A stretch of 53,318 nt of DNA from an uncultured Lachnospiraceae bacterium (GTDB lineage Bacteria; Bacillota; Clostridia; Lachnospirales; Lachnospiraceae), in the NCBI GenBank assembly GCA_944376425.1, contig CALWCS010000100.1:1-53318 (forward strand), in the 5' to 3' direction. Positions 17,314 to 25,509 of this stretch are shown here, piece by piece. A program made the translations under genes and the position numbers. Position 1 is the first letter of the stretch. The number at the start of each line of letters is the position of its first letter. Under the pieces are notes generated by a model, which saw only the letters and a program-made list of their open reading frames with translations, did no database searches and was not told the origin of the DNA.

Positions 17314-18104
17314 AATTCTCCTTCCTTTAATTTTTCATAAGCGTCACATACGTCTTTGGGATTACCGCATGCTTTTAAACGGCCTTTTTCAATCCAGACT
17401 GCTTTGGTACAGTTATTGCGGATCACAGAGGTAGAATGAGAGACAATTAAAACAGTAGAACCGCCGTGAATCATTTCACGAATCCGTTTTTCGCTTTTTT
17501 TTCGGAAAAACATATCTCCCACACTTAAGACTTCATCCAGAATCAGAATTTCGGGGGTGTCTCGCGCAGTTGCAATCGCAAATCCCAGTCTGGATACCAT
17601 TCCGGAAGAATAGTTTCTGACTCTTTCTTCCATAAAACCCTCCAGCTCCGCAAATTTTACAATTTCCTGGTATTTTTCATCAAGATATTCCTTTGTATAC
17701 CCAATGATTGCACCGTTGAGATAAACATTTTCGCGTCCTGTCAATTCCGGATCAAAACCAGTTCCGAGAGTAAGGAGCTGTACTTTTTTACGGTCAACCT
17801 CCACAGAACCGCTAGTGGGAATCAAGGCACCAGAGATAATTTTTAACATCGTACTTTTACCGGAACCGTTTGTTCCTATCATTCCGGCTATTTCTCCTTT
17901 TTGGATGGTGAAACTGACATTATCAAGTGCCTTAAACATTTCATACTTTCTTTTGCCGCGAACAGAGCGAATGATCAGCTCTTTCAAACTGGTAGCTTCG
18001 TCTTTTGCCCGCTTAAACTGCATGGTGACATTTTTTACGGTAATCTCCGGAAGCAAAGAAGAAATGGTATCTTTTGCCTGAAGAGTGGCTGATGTCGTCG
18101 CCAT
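17310..18104 (-). CDS. Polysaccharide/teichoic acid ABC exporter, ATP-binding subunit (Wzt/TagH-like)
   Basis: A 264-residue ATPase that powers export of the lipid-linked polymer. It has the features of the polysaccharide-export subfamily: Walker A GTNGSGKST, YSSGM in place of LSGGQ, Walker B ILILDEVLSVGD and a H-loop in VSHST. It ends soon after the nucleotide-binding domain, so it lacks the C-terminal sugar-binding domain of some Wzt proteins. That suggests chain length is not controlled by a Wzt cap sensor. AAAGGAGG precedes the ATG by about 8 nt. It pairs with the permease gene just upstream (14-bp gap). Confidence 0.93.
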   Translation of the reverse strand: MATTSATLQAKDTISSLLPEITVKNVTMQFKRAKDEATSLKELIIRSVRGKRKYEMFKALDNVSFTIQKGEIAGMIGTNGSGKSTMLKIISGALIPTSGSVEVDRKKVQLLTLGTGFDPELTGRENVYLNGAIIGYTKEYLDEKYQEIVKFAELEGFMEERVRNYSSGMVSRLGFAIATARDTPEILILDEVLSVGDMFFRKKSEKRIREMIHGGSTVLIVSHSTSVIRNNCTKAVWIEKGRLKACGNPKDVCDAYEKLKEGEL

Positions 18105-18118
18105 ATAAGATACCTCCT

Positions 18119-18892
18119 TTATATTTTCTGAATGATAGCATTTCTGTTTCTTTTAAAAATAAAATATCCAACGATATATGCCAGTGCCGACCAAACAATC
18201 ATCTGAAAGAATTCAGCAATTTTGGGAATCTCTCCGTACATTACGACTTTGCGAAGACAGTGAATATACGTATACATCGGATTGTTTTCAATTATAATCC
18301 GTATCAGACCATGAAGCTGCTCTACGGGATAAAAGATAGCAGAACAATACATCCACAATGTTAAAAGAACAGAGTAGAGATGCTTGATATCACCGAAAAA
18401 AACATAAATTACAGAAAGAATATAAGAGATTCCAAGTGAAAATAAAAAAAGGCAGATTAAGATGACAGGAGAAAAAAGCATCGTCCATTTGGGAGTCACC
18501 CGAAATACAAGAAGCATAACAGCATATGCGATCAGAGAGTAACCAAGATTAATGACTGCTGTATATACTCTGGTCAGTACAAAAAGTTCCATCGGAAATT
18601 TTACCTTTAAAAGGAGCATTTTATTATCGACTAAAGCTGTCATGGAAGCATTGGTAGAACTGGTAAAGGTCTGCCATAAAATATAGCCTGTCAGATAATA
18701 AATGGGATAGTTTTCAATCGAACGCCGAAAAAGTTGGGAAAAGATCAAAGAGAGAACAGCCATCGAAAGCAGCGGATTGAGCACACTCCATATAATCCCA
18801 AGATAAGACCGGGCGTATTTGCGCTTAATTTCCCGGGAAGTTAACTGGCTGATAACAAATGCATATTGTTTACGCTGCCCTAAATCAGTCAT
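18119..18892 (-). CDS. Polysaccharide/teichoic acid ABC exporter, permease subunit (Wzm/TagG-like)
   Basis: A 257-residue ABC-2 type membrane protein with six hydrophobic segments. The N-terminal amphipathic stretch (SQLTSREIKRKYARSYLG) followed by WSVLNPLLSM is the family signature. It transports the undecaprenyl-linked polymer outward with the ATPase encoded next. It overlaps the preceding gene by 8 nt. This places the operon in the ABC-transporter-dependent rather than the Wzx/Wzy class. Confidence 0.92.
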   Translation of the reverse strand: MTDLGQRKQYAFVISQLTSREIKRKYARSYLGIIWSVLNPLLSMAVLSLIFSQLFRRSIENYPIYYLTGYILWQTFTSSTNASMTALVDNKMLLLKVKFPMELFVLTRVYTAVINLGYSLIAYAVMLLVFRVTPKWTMLFSPVILICLFLFSLGISYILSVIYVFFGDIKHLYSVLLTLWMYCSAIFYPVEQLHGLIRIIIENNPMYTYIHCLRKVVMYGEIPKIAEFFQMIVWSALAYIVGYFIFKRNRNAIIQKI

Positions 18893-20288
18893 TTTCTTTT
18901 TTCACCTGCCTGTTCTTTTTAAAATGATAAACTTTTCGCAGATAACGAATATATTTATAAAAGGTATACTGGATAAGGTGAGAGGAAATCGCTTTGCAGC
19001 TGCGGACGACACTTCCCTCATACCAGGCACTTTCAACGAAAACAGATTTTTTAGAAAACAACATTGCAGACAATTTTCTTACTGCATGATTGCTTCTTAA
19101 TTCTTTTAGAGACAGAAGAGGTGCAAGTACCTTGTCTTTCGAATCCAGTACATCATCGGAAAAGGAAAGGGTTCCAAATTGTTCTGCTTCCTGATACGAC
19201 GGCCAAGTCATAAACTGTTTCAGGAGTTTTTCGATTGTGAAAAGATCATTTTTTAGAAGTTCACGGTAAAATCCAGACTTTTGGGATTCACGGGCAAGCA
19301 GATGGATATATTGCATTAGATATCGTTCTGTCTTTAACAGAAATTGTTTTCTGTCTTTTGATATCAGATCGTAATTCGGAAGATATCTGCCGTCTTGAAA
19401 ACGATAAGACAGTGTCATTCCGTGGGGAGCCGTAAAGACTGTCTCAAACAGGCAATTATTAAAAAATACTTTTCTGTTAAGATGATGTTCAGGCTCAAAA
19501 TAATAACAATGGTATAGGGATGAGTCTGCATTGGCGGGCAATTCATAAAGTCCCCAGTAATATCCTTCCAGACGATTTTCACGTCCTAAAAAATGAAGTG
19601 CGGTATCCAGCGTTTTTTGCATGGATCCTACCCATCCGCTGTCAACGATTGCGTATGCAGTTTTGTCTAAAAGTCCTTCCTGTCTGAGATATCCGGCAAA
19701 ATCAGGAAAAGCATTTTTGGAATGAAAATTCATATACTGTAAAAAAAGACTGCATCTGGAAAGTTTTTTTCTAATTTTAGGAAGCATGGCATAGGGGATA
19801 GGACTATCTTTTGGAAAACCGAGACAGAGCGAAGAAAAAACCTCGGACTGTTCTTTTCTATTTAAACCGGCACGGGTTAAGATTTTTTCAAGAGTAACAT
19901 CGATGCCTCCGCGGCAGATATAGTCCAAGGCATCTTCCTGATCAAAATGAAAAATTGGAATGCGGACGGAATACCTAGAACAGCTTAAATATCGACATTC
20001 AATAGGAAGATGAAGTTTTTCACAGAAAATCAAAGCAGCACGGTACATAAAATACCCATCTCTTGCCAGAAAATAAAGACGTTTGCGGCCGTCTTTTAAT
20101 GCTTCTAAAAGCAGCCACTGTACAAAGGCACCAAGAGATGGCGCGAATACACAGCAAAGTGCAAGAGCCACAGGATCATTTTTAGGAATATTCATTTGTT
20201 GAATGATATGATACATGCGGGGATTTTGCTTGAAACAAGATTGATATTGGTTGAAACGGAGAGTGATTTCTTTCATTTCTGTCTTCAT
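18885..20288 (-). CDS. Polysaccharide-locus protein of unknown function with FLxRDG/DxGWxGS domain
   Basis: A 467-residue protein with no recognised enzymatic fold. Ordered motifs YFLARDG (about residue 75), LSCSRYSVR (about 101), IVDSGWVGS (about 221) and ETVFTAPHG (about 290) match those in the C-terminal half of the 671-residue HAD protein of the same operon. Here the domain stands alone, without the HAD part. The conserved Asp, Arg, Trp and Gly residues suggest an enzyme or nucleotide/sugar-binding site. The C-terminus is strongly basic (KKNRQVKKEND), which could bind membranes. It shares ATGA with the GT2 gene and overlaps the permease gene by 8 nt. Confidence 0.65.
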   Translation of the reverse strand: MKTEMKEITLRFNQYQSCFKQNPRMYHIIQQMNIPKNDPVALALCCVFAPSLGAFVQWLLLEALKDGRKRLYFLARDGYFMYRAALIFCEKLHLPIECRYLSCSRYSVRIPIFHFDQEDALDYICRGGIDVTLEKILTRAGLNRKEQSEVFSSLCLGFPKDSPIPYAMLPKIRKKLSRCSLFLQYMNFHSKNAFPDFAGYLRQEGLLDKTAYAIVDSGWVGSMQKTLDTALHFLGRENRLEGYYWGLYELPANADSSLYHCYYFEPEHHLNRKVFFNNCLFETVFTAPHGMTLSYRFQDGRYLPNYDLISKDRKQFLLKTERYLMQYIHLLARESQKSGFYRELLKNDLFTIEKLLKQFMTWPSYQEAEQFGTLSFSDDVLDSKDKVLAPLLSLKELRSNHAVRKLSAMLFSKKSVFVESAWYEGSVVRSCKAISSHLIQYTFYKYIRYLRKVYHFKKNRQVKKEND

Positions 20289-21127
20289 CGTTTTTCTCTG
20301 CTTAACTTTCCTTTCTGGCGTTTTAACTGTCTTCTGACATAATGATGAAGAGGCGCGGGAATAGCACCGACAAACAGAGGCTTTAATACATAATAAAACG
20401 TCGTTTTATTTAAAATCCCCAGATGATAAAATCCGCGGTATCGCACTTTCATTTCACGAATACGGCGGCGATAGTTTTTTTTCTTTTGAGATTCATAGTC
20501 TTCCCGATATTGAAGCAAAGGTTCTAAAAGATTATAACCTCTTTGACCGTTTTGATGAAGCCTCATAAACAGTTCATAGTCTTCACATTGCAGCAGTTTT
20601 TTTGAAATACGGTATCCGTGATGATCTGTCAGGACTTTTTTGCGGAACATGACAGAAGGATGAATGTAGGGAGAATTAAAAAGAAAATCTCTTTTTTGCG
20701 GAATCCGAGGCATTGTCTGCAATCCCCATACACCGTAGCGGTCGATCAGTTCTGCGCTTGATCCGACCCATTGATATTGCGGATGAAGTTCCAGAAAATG
20801 ATACTGTTTTGCAAGGCGATCCGACTTTGCGATATCATCATCATCCATTCTGGCAATATACTCGCCTGATGCGTAATGGATCCCCTGATTCAGAGCATAA
20901 GCGAGACCATGATTTTTTTCGCCTCTGATATACATAATCCGGTTATCCAATTTTACAGCCTGACGGATCATCTTTTCATAAGGTTTTGCTGATCCGTCAT
21001 CGTATAAAATTAACTCCCAATCTTGAAAACTTTGATGAACGATAGAAAGAACTGCACGGAAAAAATATTCTTTTTGAGATGGATTATATACACCCATGAT
21101 GACACTGATTTTTGCGTTTTTCTTCAT
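20285..21127 (-). CDS. Family 2 glycosyltransferase
   Basis: A GT-A fold transferase of about 280 residues. ISVIMGVYNPSQKEYFFRAV opens the domain. YDDGS, ARMDDDD (metal-binding DxD-type) and a later CEDYELFMRL (catalytic ED) are present. The tail is short and very basic, ending near KRQKGKLSREKR, which suggests peripheral membrane contact. The frame also allows a TTG start at 21142, but GGAGG would then lie only 1 nt away. From the ATG at 21127 it lies 16 nt away. Neither is ideal, and translation may be coupled to the upstream GT4 gene, whose 3' end it overlaps. The sugar is unknown. Confidence 0.85.
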   Translation of the reverse strand: MKKNAKISVIMGVYNPSQKEYFFRAVLSIVHQSFQDWELILYDDGSAKPYEKMIRQAVKLDNRIMYIRGEKNHGLAYALNQGIHYASGEYIARMDDDDIAKSDRLAKQYHFLELHPQYQWVGSSAELIDRYGVWGLQTMPRIPQKRDFLFNSPYIHPSVMFRKKVLTDHHGYRISKKLLQCEDYELFMRLHQNGQRGYNLLEPLLQYREDYESQKKKNYRRRIREMKVRYRGFYHLGILNKTTFYYVLKPLFVGAIPAPLHHYVRRQLKRQKGKLSREKR

Positions 21128-22322
21128 GAAATTCTTGTTCAATCCTCCGATCTACGCCAGAATAAATTCTCTTCATCACAGCAGTGGCGTATTGTTTGTC
21201 AAATGACTTGACTGAATCTGTACAGAAGAGCTTCATCTCTTTTTTTTTCTCTGAATTTAGATTCCTCAGAGTTTCAATACCCTCGATAAATCCGTCGACA
21301 TCGTCATAGCGGTATACAAACCCATTTTTCCCATGTTCCATGTATTCTCTTGTTCCGCGATTATCTGAGGCAATGACTGGAATTCCCATGGATAAAGATT
21401 CCAGTCCGGCCATTCCAAGCCCTTCACGTCGAGAAGGGAAGATTGTGGCATCGCAGCATCCTAGAATTTCAGAAATTCTGTCACAGTAACCATATAAAGT
21501 AACGGTATTTTCAAGACCAAATTCTTTGATCTGCTGCTGAATCTGTTCCCGAAAAAAACCATCTCCGCAAATACCGTACTTTAATTTTGAAAGATCTTTT
21601 TGCTCTTGTTTCATTTTTGCCAGAGCTTCCAAAACGATTTGGTGATTTTTATTTTCATTTAGTTCTCCGATTGATAAAAGAAAAAAGATATCTTGGTCAA
21701 TTCCAAATTGTTTTCGAAGGAAATTTCGTCTTTCTTTAGAAAAGGGGCGAAATAAATCTCTATCCAGACCGACTCCCGGGATTTTATAGACATGTCCGTC
21801 TTTTTTGATACGAAACTTTTGAGTAGCGCGATAATCTTCTTCATTGATTACAATTAAAATGTCTGTATAACGGGCAAGCTTTTTTTCCACAGGATAATAC
21901 ACCATACGGTTAAAAAGGGGAGAGCCTTTGTAGAAATGAAACCCATGTGCGGTATAGATGACAATCAGATTTTTGTCAGGACAAAATTTTCCTGCAAGTC
22001 TTCCAAGCAAACCTCCCACTGGCGTGTGACAGTGAATCGCCTGAATCGGAAAAGAGTGAATCAGGTGTAGCAATTGTCTGAAAGCTTTTTGATTTTCTTT
22101 CATCAGAAAGGGAGATCTGGCAATTTCAATGTGATGAGTTTGAATTCCCATTTGGCGAAGATTTTCTTCTGTCGAAACATAATAGGGCTCCTTCATATTA
22201 GCGGCATAATGCACAATGTATCCCATCTGCTGCAGGATTTTTACGTTTTCCCGTTCAAATTTTCCAAGAAAATCGCTGGTTGTGGTCAGGATTAAGATAT
22301 GTTTTTCCATGACAGGCATCAT
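21084..22322 (-). CDS. Family 4 glycosyltransferase, first gene of the wall-polymer operon
   Basis: A 412-residue GT-B enzyme. The N-lobe has ILILTTTSDFLGKFERENVKI-type loops, CHTPVGGLLGRLAGK and YTAHGFHFYKG. The C-lobe has SIGELNENKNH, GICGDGFF and the nucleotide-binding FPSRREGLGMAGLESLSMG with the E-x7-E pair. It resembles EpsD/CapM-type transferases that act early on a lipid-linked sugar. Two ATGs lie directly after GGAGG, and an AAAGGA further upstream gives good spacing to the first. A third in-frame ATG at 22310 opens with MEKHILIL and is a possible true start. No lipid-carrier initiating transferase is in the operon, so that must be encoded elsewhere. Confidence 0.88.
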   Translation of the reverse strand: MMPVMEKHILILTTTSDFLGKFERENVKILQQMGYIVHYAANMKEPYYVSTEENLRQMGIQTHHIEIARSPFLMKENQKAFRQLLHLIHSFPIQAIHCHTPVGGLLGRLAGKFCPDKNLIVIYTAHGFHFYKGSPLFNRMVYYPVEKKLARYTDILIVINEEDYRATQKFRIKKDGHVYKIPGVGLDRDLFRPFSKERRNFLRKQFGIDQDIFFLLSIGELNENKNHQIVLEALAKMKQEQKDLSKLKYGICGDGFFREQIQQQIKEFGLENTVTLYGYCDRISEILGCCDATIFPSRREGLGMAGLESLSMGIPVIASDNRGTREYMEHGKNGFVYRYDDVDGFIEGIETLRNLNSEKKKEMKLFCTDSVKSFDKQYATAVMKRIYSGVDRRIEQEFHEEKRKNQCHHGCI

Positions 22323-22342
22323 CCTCCGATCCTTTAGGTATG

Positions 22343-22385
22343 AAAAAATCTCCTGCTGACAGTTTTACCATCAGCAGGAGATTTT
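22343..22385 (-). terminator. Strong terminator or attenuator 20 nt before the wall-polymer operon
   Basis: A 15-bp exact inverted repeat AAAATCTCCTGCTGA / TCAGCAGGAGATTTT (22345-22359, 22371-22385) with an 11-nt loop is followed on the minus strand by T6. It terminates the GNAT gene transcript. Because only about 20 nt separate the T-run from the GT4 start, it may also act as an attenuator for the operon. Confidence 0.88.
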
Positions 22386-22391
22386 ATTCTA

Positions 22392-22426
22392 TTCTTACAT
22401 AGAAAAGTTCGCCTTCTATGTAAGAA
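22392..22426. repeat. 12-bp inverted repeat upstream of the operon terminator
   Basis: TTCTTACATAGA (22392-22403) and its exact inverse TCTATGTAAGAA (22415-22426) surround an 11-nt loop. Neither strand has a T-run after it, so it is not a simple terminator. It lies on the presumed leader of the wall-polymer operon, only 6 bp from the terminator stem. It could be an operator or an RNA element for antitermination; both are inference. Confidence 0.6.
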
Positions 22427-22494
22427 GAAAACTTTGCATGATCCTGTTTTATTAAGATAAGATGAAGGGCAAAAGATTCTGTTTAGATCAATGA

Positions 22495-22971
22495 CTAAAG
22501 AATCACTTCCATTCCAACCTTTTGTTCTTTCAGACCGCAGGAGCGATAGAATTTCATGGCACTTTCATTGCAGCTCCATACATTCAAAGTGACATTATAG
22601 CAGCCATGATTTTTTGCAAAATCAAGCACTGCATGATAAAGAGTCTTTCCGATATGCATACCGCGCATCGTTTCATCGACACAGAGATCATCAATATATA
22701 ATGTCTTGATATCGGTCATAATATTGTGATTTTGATATTGCTGAAATACACAGAATGCATAACCTTGCAGACAGTCATTTTTATCTACTGCGGCAAGAAT
22801 AGGACGGCTTTCATCGTGAAGAATTTCTTTTAGTTCTTCATCTGTGTATTTTCTCTCGCCATATTTAAATAAATCAGGGCGTCCTTTGTGATGAACAAGT
22901 GCAACCTGAGACAAAAGACTGTGGATTCGTTCGATATCTTTTTCTTCGGCAATACGTACTTTTAGTTCCAT
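22495..22971 (-). CDS. GNAT family N-acetyltransferase
   Basis: A 158-residue acetyl-CoA-dependent acetyltransferase. The order of elements is typical: VRIAEEKDIERIHSLL, a central beta strand LYIDDLCVDETMRGMHIGKTLY holding the acetyl-CoA pyrophosphate loop (R/Q-x-x-G-x-G/A, here RGMHIG), and NVWSCNESAMKFYRSCGL at the end. The substrate cannot be read from sequence. It has its own promoter at 23128-23156 and terminator at 22343-22385, so it forms a single-gene unit. An AAAGGAGAG ribosome site lies 8-9 nt before the ATG. Confidence 0.88.
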   Translation of the reverse strand: MELKVRIAEEKDIERIHSLLSQVALVHHKGRPDLFKYGERKYTDEELKEILHDESRPILAAVDKNDCLQGYAFCVFQQYQNHNIMTDIKTLYIDDLCVDETMRGMHIGKTLYHAVLDFAKNHGCYNVTLNVWSCNESAMKFYRSCGLKEQKVGMEVIL

Positions 22972-23035
22972 TTATGTTATCTCTCCTTTAATAAATAAAA
23001 TCAATTTCTGTATATGATTTTATAAAAATGATGTT

Positions 23036-23110
23036 AAGGTTCAAAAGCCATGTTTCCGTAGATAGGAAAAACAGAACGATTGAACCTTGATATGATAAAA
23101 ATTTTATCAT
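23036..23110 (-). promoter_or_regulatory. Nested inverted repeats in the leader of the GNAT gene
   Basis: Two perfect repeats lie between the promoter and the gene. ATGATAAAA-A-TTTTATCAT (23092-23110) is a 19-nt palindrome just downstream of the -10, a position suited to an operator. AAGGTTCAA (23036-23044) and TTGAACCTT (23080-23088) could pair around a 35-nt loop holding a smaller TTTCC/GGAAA stem. I do not recognise a known riboswitch. Confidence 0.45.
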
Positions 23111-23127
23111 AATTTCAGAGATAAGTA

Positions 23128-23156
23128 AATATTCCATCCATTGCAGCTTTAGTCAA
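23128..23156 (-). promoter_or_regulatory. Promoter of the GNAT gene
   Basis: Read on the minus strand, TTGACT (23156-23151) is followed after exactly 17 nt by AATATT (23133-23128). Five of six and four of six bases match consensus. Transcription would start near 23121, giving a leader of about 150 nt that holds the inverted repeats at 23036-23110. Confidence 0.5.
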
Positions 23157-23237
23157 AAGTTACTGTAAGTTTGAAAACATCCAGAACTTTGATACTAGAT
23201 AAGAGGAAAAATGATGCCCTGAACCACTAAGAGCGTA

Positions 23238-24809
23238 TCAGACTCTGAGGCGGAATGTTTTTGACGCAAATTTATAGATTAAAATACATGCAATGACACA
23301 GTACAGAACACAAAATATAATGGTCATGAATCCGAAGATTAGAGTAGGCATCTGAAGATTCATCATAAAAAAGCAGACAAAATATGTGGCAGAAAGTACA
23401 ATCGCATAAGTTCCGCTTTTGACCTCTGTACCTGCATTGTAAGGTTGAAGCAGATAATAGATGGTCAGATAGTGAACGGAAAAAAAGATACTCATGCACA
23501 GAATGGACACAAATATAACTGCATAATTCAAAGGATTATCGGTTCCACCTGAAACAAAAAACAGAACGTCAAGTCCAATGCCGATCGTAAAAGCAGGAAG
23601 TAAGTTGACTTTGATAATCTCTTTAAGACGAATCTGAAACAATTTTAATACAAATTTAGGCTCCTTAAAAAAGGAGTAAGTCAGAAGACTGTGATCACAG
23701 TTCATAAACAGTGCGCGTGTAAAATTTGTGCCGCGGTTAATACTGTACATGATAAATACAAAATACGGCAGATAAGTCAGAAACAATCCGTTGACGCTTT
23801 CTCTGCTCTCGGGAACAAGATAAAAAGCTAGGAGAGCGGCTGCCGTCAGAAAAATACATACCATGGTAATCCGCTTAGAAGACTTCCAGAGAATTTTCTG
23901 GTGCCGTCTGATAAATAATTCATTCAGATACTCAAAGCCTTTTTTAGTACTTGTAATATCAGTATCAGAAGAAATCATTTTTTGACTTTGCTTTTTTGAA
24001 ATCTCTTTTGCAGCATCCATTTGATGCATGGAATTTGCCAGGAGGACCTGATACATGGTGCGATATTCCTGGAAAGAAAAAATCTTCCACAGAGAAATCA
24101 GCCCAGAGACAACACATAAAATCATTACGGTTATCATAACGGGATAAGGAAGTAAAAAGGGGATCACAGGAAGTCCATAAGCAGCAGCTAAAAGTAAAGC
24201 GATTGCAGCCCAGGCAAATTTTCCCAGAATATTTTCATTCGTTGCATTATGTGTTTTTTCATAATTCCAGAGAGAATACGCAGTTACTGTTAATTTCAGT
24301 CCGGCTATAAAAAATGGGATTAAAATACAGATCCAAAGAGGAATATCTCTTGCGATTCCCAAAAAAATCGTAAACGGAAGAAAACCGATAATAAGTTTTA
24401 AAATAGCATAGCCGTAATTGACCAGTGCATAGCTGCGAGCATCCATACGCATCAAAATGACTGCGTAGTACTTATCTTTTGTAGGATTAAACATGTAAGT
24501 ATTGGTAAAAGCACCAATAATACTCAGAAACAAAAGAATATGGAAAAAAAGCTGTTCTTGCGGTACTGTTTGATAGAGGCTTCCCATACCAATGACCATC
24601 AGTGCAAGATAGAGAAATTTTCCGAGAAATACAGAAATCACTTCCCATATCACGGAGATAACATTGGCAAAAATTTTAAGACCATGTACTTGATACAAAG
24701 AATCGGGAAGAAGCCTCTTGATCAGAGGAATCTGCTTGATAGAATATAAAATACTGTTTACCCGATAAGTATTTTTTAAAGAAAAAGAAATCCGTAACGT
24801 CTTATTCAT
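23238..24809 (-). CDS. ABC transporter permease, 12-TM-like membrane protein
   Basis: A 523-residue integral membrane protein with about 12 hydrophobic segments in two halves, separated by a polar stretch near residues 265-295. It is probably the membrane partner of the ATPase encoded just upstream, with which it overlaps by 8 nt (ATGAATAA). The start is set at ATG 24809 because GGGAGG lies 6 nt before it; an ATG 24 nt upstream lacks a ribosome site. I recognise no substrate motif. Pairs of this layout are known as exporters or antimicrobial-resistance pumps in Firmicutes, but no specific role can be claimed. Confidence 0.8.
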   Translation of the reverse strand: MNKTLRISFSLKNTYRVNSILYSIKQIPLIKRLLPDSLYQVHGLKIFANVISVIWEVISVFLGKFLYLALMVIGMGSLYQTVPQEQLFFHILLFLSIIGAFTNTYMFNPTKDKYYAVILMRMDARSYALVNYGYAILKLIIGFLPFTIFLGIARDIPLWICILIPFFIAGLKLTVTAYSLWNYEKTHNATNENILGKFAWAAIALLLAAAYGLPVIPFLLPYPVMITVMILCVVSGLISLWKIFSFQEYRTMYQVLLANSMHQMDAAKEISKKQSQKMISSDTDITSTKKGFEYLNELFIRRHQKILWKSSKRITMVCIFLTAAALLAFYLVPESRESVNGLFLTYLPYFVFIMYSINRGTNFTRALFMNCDHSLLTYSFFKEPKFVLKLFQIRLKEIIKVNLLPAFTIGIGLDVLFFVSGGTDNPLNYAVIFVSILCMSIFFSVHYLTIYYLLQPYNAGTEVKSGTYAIVLSATYFVCFFMMNLQMPTLIFGFMTIIFCVLYCVIACILIYKFASKTFRLRV

Positions 24810-25509
24810 GATTTTCCTCCCGCAGTGCTGCAATAATTTTTTCTTTAAATTCTTGGCTGTCTAAATTAGATTGATCTACGACTTCGAGTACTCCATGGTT
24901 AAGAAGCACAATCTCATCGCAAAGATCCAAAGCAAGATCCATAATATGGGTTGAAAAAATGGTAATGCGATCTGTTTTTAGAGAACGCAACAGTTGCTTC
25001 ATTTCCTCAGCCACAACAACATCGAGTGAAGTCAGAGGCTCATCTAGAAGTAAGAGATTAGGCTGAGCGATGATATTGATCAGCATCTGCATTTTATTTT
25101 TCATACCATGTGAATAGTCCTTTAATAATTTATCGCGATCTTCCGGATTAATGCTCATATCGTCAAAATATTCATCAAGTGATTTTGCATTGTGGATATT
25201 CTTGCCATTGATATCAAGAAAAAATGTAAGAAATTCTCTTCCGGTAAGAAATTCCGGTACGGTAGGAGTAGACAATACATATCCAATATCTGAAGGATTT
25301 AAATTTCTTTTCTTTCTATTATCTTCCAGATAAAAATTTCCGCCGTCTGCTTTCATATCCTGATTCAGGCAGTTGAACAAAGTCGTCTTTCCGGCACCAT
25401 TGCGTCCTAACAGACCATAAATTTTTCCACTCTCAAAAGTAAAATTGATATCACGCAGTACTTCTTTTTTTTCAAAATGTTTAGAAAGGTGTTCGATCAC
25501 AAATTTCAT
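24802..25509 (-). CDS. ABC transporter ATP-binding protein
   Basis: A 235-residue ATPase of the CcmA/BcrA-like exporter type. Walker A is GRNGAGKTT, the signature is YSHGM (a frequent variant in this class), Walker B is LLLLDEPLTSLD and the H-loop is FSTHIMDLA. All catalytic residues are intact. It is the first gene of a two-gene operon with the permease. A strong GGGAGGAA ribosome site precedes the ATG, and a palindrome at 25543-25557 lies about 35 nt upstream, where a repressor could act. Confidence 0.92.
   Translation of the reverse strand: MKFVIEHLSKHFEKKEVLRDINFTFESGKIYGLLGRNGAGKTTLFNCLNQDMKADGGNFYLEDNRKKRNLNPSDIGYVLSTPTVPEFLTGREFLTFFLDINGKNIHNAKSLDEYFDDMSINPEDRDKLLKDYSHGMKNKMQMLINIIAQPNLLLLDEPLTSLDVVVAEEMKQLLRSLKTDRITIFSTHIMDLALDLCDEIVLLNHGVLEVVDQSNLDSQEFKEKIIAALREENHE

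Noticed and set aside
22392..22426. Second terminator for the GNAT gene
   Set aside because: The stem is perfect, but no T-run follows on either strand, so it is recorded as a repeat of unknown role instead.
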